A DNA stretch of 12,683 nucleotides from assembly GCA_035651635.1 (NCBI GenBank), contig DASRFK010000023.1, positions 1-12,683 on the forward strand, in the 5' to 3' direction. Positions 5,304 to 12,683 of this stretch are shown here, one piece after another. Under the pieces are notes generated by a model that was not told the DNA's origin, ran no database searches, and saw only the letters and a program-made list of their open reading frames with translations. A program made the position numbers and the translations under genes. How positions within the stretch are numbered: position 1 is the first letter of the stretch; the number at the start of each line of letters is the position of its first letter. This DNA comes from JANXQE01 sp035651635 (GTDB lineage Bacteria; Verrucomicrobiota; Verrucomicrobiia; Limisphaerales; UBA8199).

Positions 5304-6817
5304 CGTGAACGAGGAGCGCGTGTTTTCCCGGGGCGCGTTTTGCGCACGGGCTCGATGGTTTTGGGCCGGGCCTTGGCGACGAGCACAATGGGGCAACCTT
5401 CATAGCCAAAGGCGGCGCGCATTTGATCCCCCAGGTACTTGCGGTACTGGTCGGAAAACAGATCCTCCCGGTTTACGAACAAGAGGAACGTTGGCGGCGC
5501 TTGCCTCACTTGAGTGGCGTAAAAGAACTTGAGCCGATGGCCATGCGAACTGACGGGCTGGCGCCGTTCGATGGCATCCTGCAGCGTGCGGTTAAGGATC
5601 GCCGTCGGTATCTTTTGGGTGAGTTGCGCCGCCACATACCGCACTGCCTCCAGTAACCGGTCCAGGTTGGAACCCGAATGGGCGGAGGTGAAAATCACCG
5701 GGGCATAATCCAGGAAAAACAAGTGTTCCTGGACCCACTCACCGAACTCGGAAAGCGTGGTCATCAACTTCGGACCGCGTTGGTTTTCGTGCCGGTTCCG
5801 CCGCCCAATCTCCTCCTGGCGGGCAGCACGCACCGCTTCGTTCATCAGATCCCACTTGTTAATCACGACGATGCAAGCCTTGCGCCCCGAGACAATTTTG
5901 TCGGCTATTTTTTTGTCCTGTTCGGTGATGCCGGCTTCGGCATCGATGACCAAAACCGCAATGTCACACCGGGCAATGGAATCCTCGGCGCGTTTAACAC
6001 TGAAAAACTCGATCGAGTCGCCCACACTGCGCGTCTTACGCATCCCGGCCGTGTCGATCAGCACGTAAGACTGGCGCACGCCTTCGGACTCGACCTCGAA
6101 AGGAACATCCACCGCGTCACGGGTGGTGCCCGGAATGGGACTGACCACTACCCGCTCGGAACGGGTCAAGGCGTTCACGATCGACGATTTGCCAACGTTG
6201 GGACGGCCAACGATGGCGATTTTGAGCGGGACACTCGGCCGAGTTCCATGGCCCGCATCAGCCTCGGTCTCACCTTCAACGCTGAGCGGCGCCACAGGTT
6301 GGGCTGGCTCCGCCGGCAACAAAGCCGTAGCCGCATCCAGAAGCGGACCAATCCCCTCGCCGTGAATGGCGCTGACGGGAAAGAGCTTTTCAAATCCAAG
6401 AGCTGAAAACTCCAGTGCGTTGTTTTCCGCGCGGCTGGTATCCACTTTATTTACCGCGACCAGGACGGGTTTGCCGCTGTGTCGCAAACGGGCCGCGGCT
6501 TCCCGATCCAGTGCCACAATGCCTTCCTGCACGTTAACAACGAGAATGATCACTTGGGCCGCTTCAATAGCCAACTCAACCTGCTCCAGGGCTGCGCGAG
6601 CAATAATGTCATCGGCCTTTTCCCGGCGCAGCAGTCCAATTCCTCCGGTATCCACCAGGGTGAAGGCGCGCCCCGCCCATTCGGCTTCGGCCGTGACGCG
6701 ATCGCGAGTCACCCCCGGTTGATCATGCACGATGGCAATCCGGCGCCCGACGACGCGATTAAACAGGGCGGATTTACCGACGTTCGGACGACCAACGATG
6801 GCGATCAAACCTGGCAT
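5300..6817 (-). CDS. der: Ribosome biogenesis GTPase Der (EngA)
   Basis: Der has two tandem GTPase domains and acts in assembly of the 50S ribosomal subunit; it is essential in most bacteria. With the start at MPGLIAIVG the protein is 505 residues. G domain 1: GRPNVGKS (9-16), DTGG (56-59), NKVD (123-126). G domain 2: GRPNVGKS (204-211), PGTTRD (229-234), DTAG (255-258), NKWD (320-323). A KH-like domain follows (about 400-482), then a basic tail. The frame stays open upstream to 6988, but that stretch has no family similarity, and Der proteins normally begin two or three residues before the first G motif, so 6817 is chosen. No good Shine-Dalgarno is seen. Oddity: between NKWD and FLDYAPV there are about 45 residues instead of about 20-22, a basic insertion near residues 333-356. 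Its stop overlaps the stop of the convergent LamG remnant. Confidence 0.95.
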   Translation of the reverse strand: MPGLIAIVGRPNVGKSALFNRVVGRRIAIVHDQPGVTRDRVTAEAEWAGRAFTLVDTGGIGLLRREKADDIIARAALEQVELAIEAAQVIILVVNVQEGIVALDREAAARLRHSGKPVLVAVNKVDTSRAENNALEFSALGFEKLFPVSAIHGEGIGPLLDAATALLPAEPAQPVAPLSVEGETEADAGHGTRPSVPLKIAIVGRPNVGKSSIVNALTRSERVVVSPIPGTTRDAVDVPFEVESEGVRQSYVLIDTAGMRKTRSVGDSIEFFSVKRAEDSIARCDIAVLVIDAEAGITEQDKKIADKIVSGRKACIVVINKWDLMNEAVRAARQEEIGRRNRHENQRGPKLMTTLSEFGEWVQEHLFFLDYAPVIFTSAHSGSNLDRLLEAVRYVAAQLTQKIPTAILNRTLQDAIERRQPVSSHGHRLKFFYATQVRQAPPTFLLFVNREDLFSDQYRKYLGDQMRAAFGYEGCPIVLVAKARPKTIEPVRKTRPGKTRAPRSR

Positions 6818-7024
6818 CCCGCCAACATGTAGCACGAGTGGTCCTGGCGAAAGGTAAAACCCGCGGCGCAACGGGGCTTTGGATGTGACCAGCTTGCCCC
6901 TTGGGCCGAACTGGGTGGCCGAGCTCTGCTCTCGCTGCTCCCTCTTCTCGTGGAGATTGGACGGGGTTACCCTCGAAGCCGGACCCAAATTCCGGTCAGC
7001 TCCTGGGAATTTAGAGGACCCAGG

Positions 7025-7501
7025 TTACCACCAAATTTCTAAAAGCTTAAAGCAGATTTGCCCATCCGCGGTTCCGAATCCGCTCAGCAAGCACAGCGGA
7101 TTTTTCTTCTTGATCACGGTCGCCAACGGGCACGCTACAGACGTTTTCCCGAGGTGAAGGATTTCAGGAGTGAAAATATCATCTACGAATCGCACCACCC
7201 CGCTATCTGATGGAGGCGCCGCGCGAGTGAGGTAGAATTCCCCGCTGCGGACCACGCGGCTGTGCAGCTCGGCATCAAACCGCGAACTGTCAAGAATCGC
7301 TTGGCCAACCGACGTGGAGGCAACCGGCCGGGGGGAATGTACCGGTTCAGGCTGGGCTGGTTTCTGTGAGAATTGCCGCCGCAACTGAACCTGCGGCATA
7401 AAGAACGGGATGCCTTGGGTCGCAGTATCGTCAGCTTCAACGCCGCAAGGTATGAAGCACAGGCTGGGGAAGGCTACAGCCAACCCGAGAAGGAAACGCA
7501 T
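7025..7501 (-). CDS. Small exported protein, family not recognised
   Basis: I do not recognise this protein. Starting at 7501 it has 158 residues: an N-terminal hydrophobic segment (MRFLLGLAVAFPSLCFI), probably a signal peptide, then a Pro/Gln-rich stretch (about 37-60) and a more ordered C-terminal half with GQAIL, VVRSGEFYLTRA, VRFVDDIFTPEIL and a tail KKKNPLCLLSGFG. Cysteines at 124, 137 and 150 could pair in the periplasm. An alternative ATG at 7549 would add 16 residues (MLISLNRIRAQWSNLI); neither start has a Shine-Dalgarno. The frame remains open to 7954, but there it only shadows the permease gene. It lies 116 bp after the permease stop on the same strand, so it could be the last gene of the glc unit or independent. 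The conserved-looking C-terminal half and the signal peptide argue that it is real. Confidence 0.6.
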   Translation of the reverse strand: MRFLLGLAVAFPSLCFIPCGVEADDTATQGIPFFMPQVQLRRQFSQKPAQPEPVHSPRPVASTSVGQAILDSSRFDAELHSRVVRSGEFYLTRAAPPSDSGVVRFVDDIFTPEILHLGKTSVACPLATVIKKKNPLCLLSGFGTADGQICFKLLEIWW

Positions 7502-7617
7502 GATAAGGTTGGACCACTGGGCGCGGATACGGTTCAAGGAAATCAGCATGACCCGTTGGCAGGAGCAACAAGAGGACACTGCCGCAGGGCTAGCAGAAGC
7601 TAACAAAAAAGCCACCG

Positions 7618-9357
7618 TCAGTGTGAGCCATACGCCTGAAGCATAACCAACAGGCCAATCAGGATTGCCAGGGCCAGGCTGTGCCAGAAAACCGAGCGCA
7701 GGATGGTGCCAGCGTCGGGGCTTTTGGGATCGCCGCCGGTGGCAACACCCGCGACGACGATGCTTTGAGCATCGATCATTTTGCCCATCACACCGCCCGA
7801 GCTGTTGGCCGAGGCCATGAGCACGGGCGAAAGGTCGAGTCGTTGGGCAGTGACTTGTTGCAGGTTGCCGAACAGAACATTTGAAGAAGTGTCGCTGCCC
7901 GTCAACGCAACTCCCAGCCAGCCAATCAGAGGTGAAAAGAATGGAAAGAACCAACCGGTCGAAGCAAGCGCCAGGCCCAGCGTGCTATCCGTCCCGCTAT
8001 AGCGGGTCGTGAAGCCCAGCGCGAGCATCAGGGCGATGGTCAGCAATGAAAGCCGGACGCTCCTAAGCGTCTGCCAGTACAAGCTAAGCAACCGCCCGGG
8101 CCGCAGCCCGAGACATAAACCCGAAAGAACCCCGGCCAGCAGCAGCGCGGTGCCCGTGGCCGAAAGCGCATTGAACGCAAAAGCCGCGCGCTCAACGGTC
8201 GGGGCTGGAACTACCGGCGGCATTCGCTGCACCTGATTGTCCAACCAGGGCACCGGAACATTCGGTGCAAAGATGCCGTTCAGAGAATTCTTTACCCCAG
8301 GCAAGCCCCACACAAAAACGAACACGGACAGCAAAATCCAAGGCAACCACGGTTTCCATGGGCGCTGTGAGTTCGGGCCAGGGCCGGGCGATTTCGGCTC
8401 CTCGGTATTCGGGCTCATAGTGTGCGAAGCTGTGCGCGTTTGACCGGACAGGTCGTCGCACGCCGAAGCGGCGACGCTGAGCGGCTCGGGCAAATCGTTC
8501 GCTGCCCACTCGCCTTGGGCAGGAGCGGCGTTGTCGAAATCCGGTGGCGGCTTCCAGAAACACAACAGCAGCACTAGCGCGCCCATGGACGCAAAGGCAC
8601 TGACAATCCCAACCAACCAGGGCCCGTGAAAATTGCTCACCAGGAATTGAGTCGCTCCAAAGGACACACCCGTCACCAGGCAGGCCGGCCAAACAGCCAG
8701 CATACGGCGCCAGCCGCATTGGGCCGCCACCAACCAGAACGGCACGATCACCGACATGAGTCCAAGCTGCCGGCCAACCATGGCGCTGAGCGCCTGCAAA
8801 TCCAGGCCAGTCACCTTAGCCAAAGTCAGCAAGGGCGTTCCCAGCGCTCCAAAGGCCACTGGGGCCGTGTTTCCGATCAAGGCAAGCTTTGCGGCCTGGA
8901 GCGGATGAAAGCCCAAGCCGATCATCAGCGCGGCGGTGATGGCCACCGGCGCGCCAAACCCGGCCGCACCTTCGATAAATGCGCCAAAACAAAAAGCGAC
9001 CAGCAGGGCTTGGATTCGTCGGTCGGCGGATAAACCGGCCACTTGGCGCTGCAGCACCGCGAACTGGCCGGTTTCGACCGAGAGATGATACACAAAAATT
9101 GCGTTAAGCACGATCCAGCCAATCGGGAAAAGCCCAAAGGCGGCACCGTATCCGGCCGACGCCAGGGCGAGGCTCGCAGGCATGCGGTACGCCAGCACGG
9201 CAATCGCGCCGGCGACCAGCAAGCCCGCCAGCGCTGCCAGATGCGCGCGCACGTGCCAAAAGGCAAGCAAGCCCAGCAAGGTTGCGACCGGCAGTGCGGC
9301 CAGAAGGGCAGACAGGGCGATGCTGCCGAGCGGGGCGTAATTCTGTGACCAAATCAT
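7618..9357 (-). CDS. lctP: LctP-family glycolate/L-lactate permease
   Basis: This 579-residue inner-membrane protein has many hydrophobic helices. Hallmarks of the lactate permease (LctP) family are EGAAGFGAPVAI (129-140), IGNTAPVAFGALGTPL (161-176), TGSDTSSNVLFGNLQ (486-500) and ANSSGGVMGKMI (517-528). Members include the E. coli L-lactate permease LldP and glycolate permease GlcA, which import 2-hydroxy acids with protons. Sequence alone does not separate the two; the position 12 bp after glcF, in an operon with glcDE, favours glycolate with lactate as likely co-substrate. A polar Pro/Ser-rich loop of about 65 residues (270-335) lies between two membrane blocks. GAGG(CGG) in the end of glcF, about 10 bases upstream of the ATG, can serve as the ribosome binding site. 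Confidence 0.92.
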   Translation of the reverse strand: MIWSQNYAPLGSIALSALLAALPVATLLGLLAFWHVRAHLAALAGLLVAGAIAVLAYRMPASLALASAGYGAAFGLFPIGWIVLNAIFVYHLSVETGQFAVLQRQVAGLSADRRIQALLVAFCFGAFIEGAAGFGAPVAITAALMIGLGFHPLQAAKLALIGNTAPVAFGALGTPLLTLAKVTGLDLQALSAMVGRQLGLMSVIVPFWLVAAQCGWRRMLAVWPACLVTGVSFGATQFLVSNFHGPWLVGIVSAFASMGALVLLLCFWKPPPDFDNAAPAQGEWAANDLPEPLSVAASACDDLSGQTRTASHTMSPNTEEPKSPGPGPNSQRPWKPWLPWILLSVFVFVWGLPGVKNSLNGIFAPNVPVPWLDNQVQRMPPVVPAPTVERAAFAFNALSATGTALLLAGVLSGLCLGLRPGRLLSLYWQTLRSVRLSLLTIALMLALGFTTRYSGTDSTLGLALASTGWFFPFFSPLIGWLGVALTGSDTSSNVLFGNLQQVTAQRLDLSPVLMASANSSGGVMGKMIDAQSIVVAGVATGGDPKSPDAGTILRSVFWHSLALAILIGLLVMLQAYGSH

Positions 9358-9369
9358 CGCATTACCGCC

Positions 9370-10635
9370 TCAAGCGCGATCGTCAACATAGGCATCGCGC
9401 AGCACCTGCATGGTGTGCCGAATCGGAATCCGCGAACCGAGCCGGGCGAGATGCCAGCGCAATTGAGTCAGGCAACCGATGTTGCCAGAGGTCACCAGTT
9501 GCGCCCCAGTCGCCAGAATCGCCTGGGCTTTTTTTATGCCCAGCGAGCTGGCGATCTCCGGCTGGTCAAGATTATAGGTGCCGGCACTGCCGCAACATAA
9601 ATGCGGCGAGGCAATTTCCAGCAGTTCCACTCCTGGAATGGCACCCAGAAGCTGCCGAGGTTCCGCCGAAACCTTTTGAGCGTGAGCCAGATGACAGGCG
9701 TCGTGGTAGGCAATGCGCTGTGCTTTGGGTGGGCCGAATGTGTCACGCAGGCCGAGCGCGGCCAGGTACCGGCTCACATCGAGCACACGCCGGCGAAATA
9801 GGTCCGCGCGCCCTTCATCAGGCGTCCCACGAAGAATCAGATGGTATTCCTGCATCGTCGAACCGCAGCCGGCGGCATTGGTAAGGATCGCGTCGATATC
9901 ATCTGGAAATGCCTCGAGATTGCGACGGGCAAACTTTTGTGCGGCGGCCAAATCACCGGTGTGCCAGGCCAAACCTCCGCAGCAGCTTTGGCGCGCGGGA
10001 ATGACAACCTCGACACCATTGCGGCTTAGCACCTCGATGGTTGCAACGTTGATATCGGGATCGAGCACCTGTTGCACGCAGCCGGTGAGCAAGGCGACCC
10101 GTGCGCGTCTTTCGCCGCGCGCAGGAACAAACGCCGGCAGAGTTTGCTGTGGCGGCAGCGCGGTCGGCAGGAGCTCCAGCGCAGTCCGGACACGGCGCGG
10201 AAGCAGCTTCGGGAAGAGCCTGCCAAAACGGCCGAGCCTAGTCGCGAAACGGAAACGAGCTGGAAACGGCAAGACCAGAGCTTCGATTGCGCGGCCCAAG
10301 CTTTCAGTGGCGGATCGGGAAACGCGTGGTTTGGACAGGACACGATACGGATTAATCAGGTCTCGATATTGCACGCCGCTTGGACAAGCCGGTTCGCAAG
10401 CCAGGCAACCCAAACAGCGGTCGATATGAGGTTGCGCGGCTTCCCAAGGCAAATCCTCTTCCAGCACGCGCTTCATCAGCACGATCCGGCCGCGGGGCGT
10501 ATCCATTTCCTGGCCCAGCTCCCCGTAAGTGGGACACGCTGCCAAACAGAATCCGCAATGAACACACGCCTGAACGGCGCCGGCCATGGCGCCGGCGAAC
10601 GGCCCCAGCTTCTGCGTTTTGATCGCGTGCAGCAT
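9370..10635 (-). CDS. glcF: Glycolate oxidase/dehydrogenase iron-sulfur subunit GlcF
   Basis: GlcF carries electrons from the flavin subunits GlcD/GlcE toward the membrane quinone pool during oxidation of glycolate to glyoxylate. The 421-residue product has two 4Fe-4S ferredoxin motifs, CVHCGFCLAAC (C24, C27, C30, C34) and CLGCLACEPAC (C74, C77, C80, C84). Two CCG domains of the heterodisulfide-reductase type follow: LLTGC...QSCCGG (186-220) and HDACH...HLCCGSAG (311-352). Length agrees with E. coli GlcF (about 407). The ATG at 10635 overlaps the stop of glcE as TAATG, so translation is probably coupled; the frame is open further upstream only as a shadow of glcE. All cluster cysteines are present. 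Related lactate-utilisation LutA proteins lack the ferredoxin motifs, so GlcF is the better name. Confidence 0.94.
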   Translation of the reverse strand: MLHAIKTQKLGPFAGAMAGAVQACVHCGFCLAACPTYGELGQEMDTPRGRIVLMKRVLEEDLPWEAAQPHIDRCLGCLACEPACPSGVQYRDLINPYRVLSKPRVSRSATESLGRAIEALVLPFPARFRFATRLGRFGRLFPKLLPRRVRTALELLPTALPPQQTLPAFVPARGERRARVALLTGCVQQVLDPDINVATIEVLSRNGVEVVIPARQSCCGGLAWHTGDLAAAQKFARRNLEAFPDDIDAILTNAAGCGSTMQEYHLILRGTPDEGRADLFRRRVLDVSRYLAALGLRDTFGPPKAQRIAYHDACHLAHAQKVSAEPRQLLGAIPGVELLEIASPHLCCGSAGTYNLDQPEIASSLGIKKAQAILATGAQLVTSGNIGCLTQLRWHLARLGSRIPIRHTMQVLRDAYVDDRA

Positions 10636-11714
10636 TAATCGTCGAGGTCCGGGAAACGTTTTTCCGGGTCCAAAGCGAGTTTTACGGCGTTGGTAATCTC
10701 CCGGCGCGGTTGCGCGCCAAGCCACAGCGGTCCGGGGCCGCGCAAGGTCATTGCTGAAAGGGACAGATTGCGGAGCGGCGCGTCCAGCTCCATGGGCCGA
10801 TCGGCCGGCAGAGACACAAAGGCCAGGCTGCCCCCGGCACTGGCGTGGACCCGGCATTGATCGAAACTCTGAAGAGCGTGTGACAACCGCGGCAACTCCG
10901 CCGGAGTGCTAACAATTTTGGTTAGCATTCCTCCAGGGTGAGCCCATTTGAACTCGCGCAGGTCAGACCAAATCTGCTGCGCGGCGGCGTCGCTGAGCTC
11001 CGCACCCGGGTAACGCTCGAGAATTTCGCGGGCGATTCTAGCAATGGCCTGGCCGGGTCCGCCGAGCCTTATAAAAACGTCAAAGCCCCCCGGCAACAGA
11101 TCCAGCGCATGGGGTTCCCACCGCGAACGGGCCGCCTCCACCAAAATGGCGGTGGCGGATTCGATATCGGGCGCCACGAGCTTCAAGGTCCGCGTGGCGA
11201 CAGGCGCGGGAAATACTTTTAAGGTCAGCTCCGTCAGCACACCAAAGCGGCCGAGGCTGCCGACAAAGAATTTTGGCAAATCGAATCCGGCGGCATTCTT
11301 GACCACCTTGCCTCCCACGCGCAAGGCGCGTCCCAGGCCGTCTACAAATTGCGCGCCAAGAATAAAATCTTTTAGCCCCCCAAAACGCAATCGTCCGGGA
11401 CCGCTCAGACCGGCCGCCACCGTTCCGCCCAGCGTCGCGCCCGACTCCACCAGCATGGGATCAAACGGAAGGTATTGACCCCGGGCACCAAGTGTTTCGG
11501 CCACTTCGCGCACGGGCGTGCCAGCCCTGGCGGTGAAGGTGAATTCACTCGGCTCATACTCGACGATACCGCGAAGGCCTTGCATGCTTACCTGAGTAAC
11601 CTCGACTGCCGAAAGCCGCGGCTTGGTCCTCGACCCGACCGGAATCAGCTTCGGGCAGGAACGCACGACATCGATTAGTTCCGATACAGAACCGGGAACA
11701 AGCGGCGAGATCAT
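10635..11714 (-). CDS. glcE: Glycolate oxidase FAD-binding subunit GlcE
   Basis: GlcE is the second flavin-binding subunit of the glycolate dehydrogenase complex. The 359-residue protein has an FAD-binding type 4 (PCMH) domain, with IPVGSRTKP (24-32), SGATLGGTVAAGLSGPGRLR (91-110), GGLKDFILGAQFVDG (112-126) and GGKVVKNAAGFDLPKFFVGS (134-153). These segments are strongly diagnostic of GlcE. Length fits E. coli GlcE (350). The start at 11714 overlaps the glcD stop as ATGA; the frame stays open to 11852 but lies inside glcD there. Its own stop forms TAATG with glcF. No separate Shine-Dalgarno is needed given the overlaps, and none is clear. Nothing looks damaged. Confidence 0.94.
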   Translation of the reverse strand: MISPLVPGSVSELIDVVRSCPKLIPVGSRTKPRLSAVEVTQVSMQGLRGIVEYEPSEFTFTARAGTPVREVAETLGARGQYLPFDPMLVESGATLGGTVAAGLSGPGRLRFGGLKDFILGAQFVDGLGRALRVGGKVVKNAAGFDLPKFFVGSLGRFGVLTELTLKVFPAPVATRTLKLVAPDIESATAILVEAARSRWEPHALDLLPGGFDVFIRLGGPGQAIARIAREILERYPGAELSDAAAQQIWSDLREFKWAHPGGMLTKIVSTPAELPRLSHALQSFDQCRVHASAGGSLAFVSLPADRPMELDAPLRNLSLSAMTLRGPGPLWLGAQPRREITNAVKLALDPEKRFPDLDD

Positions 11715-12683
11715 TCTCGGGACAGGAGTCCGGCCCTTTCCAGCGGATGCAGCCCGCGCTGTCGCAGCGCCGGGGCGTCCGAGTCGGGAAACATCTTGCC
11801 CGGATTGGCAATCCCCAAGGGATCGAAAGCCGCGCGCACCCGGCGAAAACAATCAATTTCATCGGGGCCAAACATTTCAGGCAGGAACTCACGCTTCTCG
11901 ACGCCAATGCCATGTTCCCCGGTGATCGAACCGCCCATCTCGATGCACATACGCAGGATCTGCCCAGCGAGAGCTTCGGCACGTTCGAGTGCGCCGGCTT
12001 CGCGTCCATCGAAGAGGATGAGCGGGTGCAGATTACCGTCTCCGGCGTGGAATACGTTGGCGCAGCGCAACCCGGCTTGGCGCGACAGCTCGCTGACCCG
12101 CCGAAGCGCTTCACCCAAACGGCGCCGCGGAACCACACCGTCCTGCACGATGAAATCCGGCGATAACCGGCCGACCGCGCTGAACGCATTTTTGCGCCCC
12201 TTCCAAATCGCCATCCGCTCCCCCGCGTTGCGAGCCACATGGATACCCACCGCTCCGCTGCTCCCAAGGATCTCGCCCAAACGCGCGTGCTCGATAGAGA
12301 TGACCTCGCGCGGTCCCTCCAACTCGACTATCAAGACCGCTTCGCAGCCCGCCGGATATTCCGCTTGGACGGAGGCCCTGGCCGCCTCCAACGCCAGAGC
12401 ATCCATGATCTCGATTGCGCCCGGGAGCAAACCACTGGCGATGATCGCCGAAACGGCGTTGCCGGCGGCTTCGAGCGAGCTGTACCCAGCCAACACCGTG
12501 TGAAAGCACTCCGGACGCGGAAGGAGTTGCAAGGTAATTTCCAAAGCGATGCCGAACAGACCTTCGTTGCCGGTGAATAGCCCGCACCAGTCCGGCCCCA
12601 CGCTCTCCCGACTGCGACCGCCCCACTCGACGACTTCGCCAGTGGCCAGAACGGCGCGCAATCCGAGGATATGATTTGAGGTC
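11711..12683 (-). CDS. glcD: Glycolate oxidase catalytic FAD subunit GlcD, C-terminal part (runs off the right edge)
   Basis: The visible 323 residues begin in mid-gene with TSNHILGLRAVLATGEVV, the end of the FAD-binding domain; about 170 N-terminal residues are missing beyond the window. The FAD-oxidase C-terminal domain follows, with RKNAFSAVGRLSPDFIVQDGVVPR (typical substrate-site region), FHAGDGNLHPLI (metal/substrate His motif) and GGSITGEHGIGVEKREFL near the C-terminus. This is the GlcD / D-lactate dehydrogenase-like (FAD-linked oxidase) family; adjacent glcE and glcF identify it as GlcD, which oxidises glycolate (and often D-lactate) to the keto acid. It is the first visible gene of a leftward operon, and its promoter must lie to the right of the window. 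An apparent start at 12661 is a TTG within the gene, not the true start. Confidence 0.93.
   Translation of the reverse strand, partial: TSNHILGLRAVLATGEVVEWGGRSRESVGPDWCGLFTGNEGLFGIALEITLQLLPRPECFHTVLAGYSSLEAAGNAVSAIIASGLLPGAIEIMDALALEAARASVQAEYPAGCEAVLIVELEGPREVISIEHARLGEILGSSGAVGIHVARNAGERMAIWKGRKNAFSAVGRLSPDFIVQDGVVPRRRLGEALRRVSELSRQAGLRCANVFHAGDGNLHPLILFDGREAGALERAEALAGQILRMCIEMGGSITGEHGIGVEKREFLPEMFGPDEIDCFRRVRAAFDPLGIANPGKMFPDSDAPALRQRGLHPLERAGLLSRE

Noticed and set aside
6818..6988. 57-residue N-terminal extension of Der
   Set aside because: No similarity to Der; the family begins just before the first GRPNVGKS motif, which matches the ATG at 6817.
7002..7024. CCTGGG/CCCAGG inverted repeat just after the stop of the small exported protein
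   Set aside because: Only a 6-bp stem with an 11-nt loop and no U-run on the minus strand; not enough to call a terminator.
7077..7105. Hairpin followed by T5 on the + strand (AATCCGCT / AGCGGATT)
   Set aside because: It resembles an intrinsic terminator but lies inside the coding region of the minus-strand gene, with a 10-nt loop and no + strand gene reading into it; probably chance.
7502..7954. N-terminal extension of the small exported protein to 7954
   Set aside because: The extension overlaps the permease gene in another frame, is rich in Cys/Arg/His as expected for an off-frame read, and would bury the signal peptide.
11554..12267. Second minus-strand open frame of 237 codons overlapping glcD/glcE
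   Set aside because: Off-frame shadow of glcD; the glcD frame carries all conserved motifs through the same DNA.

Overview
The window looks like a piece of a GC-rich chromosome from the Verrucomicrobiota, probably a Pedosphaera/Limisphaera-like member. I infer this from the prepilin-like protein with an FTLIELLVVIAIIAIL-type N-terminus and an H-x9-DG motif, the secreted LamG-type remnant, and the class II ribonucleotide reductase. No rRNA or marker-tree evidence is available here. No tRNA, rRNA or CRISPR array was seen.

Left part (1-1500): the window opens inside the last codons of an IS5-family-like transposase (stop at 103-105). The probable right end of that insertion sequence is at 138. 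Directly beside it, sharing a TTA, lies a 121-bp MITE-like element (142-262) with terminal inverted repeats related to the IS end and a TTA on each side. An 18-bp tandem duplication (353-388) follows. The first complete gene (536-1372, +) encodes a type II secretion/prepilin-like H-x9-DG protein. A bidirectional intrinsic terminator (about 1457-1486) separates it from the convergent nrdJ.

Centre (1500-7000): nrdJ (1509-4619, -) encodes an adenosylcobalamin-dependent ribonucleotide reductase that makes dNTPs without needing oxygen. Upstream of it I see a good Shine-Dalgarno sequence, a leader with a 9-bp perfect hairpin, a candidate promoter, and two similar 16-bp palindromic boxes separated by 16 bp. 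Position, symmetry and spacing fit a tandem NrdR operator. The divergent gene (4935-5303, +) is a secreted LamG-domain protein cut off mid-domain; its stop codon overlaps the stop codon of the convergent der. der (5300-6817, -) encodes the double-GTPase ribosome assembly factor and carries an extra segment of about 23-25 residues in its second G domain.

Right part (7000-12683): a small unrecognised exported protein (7025-7501, -) lies downstream of a leftward operon read glcD (partial, enters from the right edge) - glcE - glcF - LctP-family permease. The junctions are ATGA (glcD/glcE), TAATG (glcE/glcF) and a 12-bp gap (glcF/permease), so the genes are very probably co-transcribed and translationally coupled. 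Together they would import glycolate and/or lactate and oxidise it (glycolate to glyoxylate) with a three-subunit flavin/iron-sulfur dehydrogenase that passes electrons to the respiratory chain.

Most of the window is housekeeping or ordinary catabolism. The least expected signals are the IS/MITE junction, the putative NrdR operator with structured leader, the A10 slippery run before the redox tail of nrdJ, and the truncated LamG gene abutting der.
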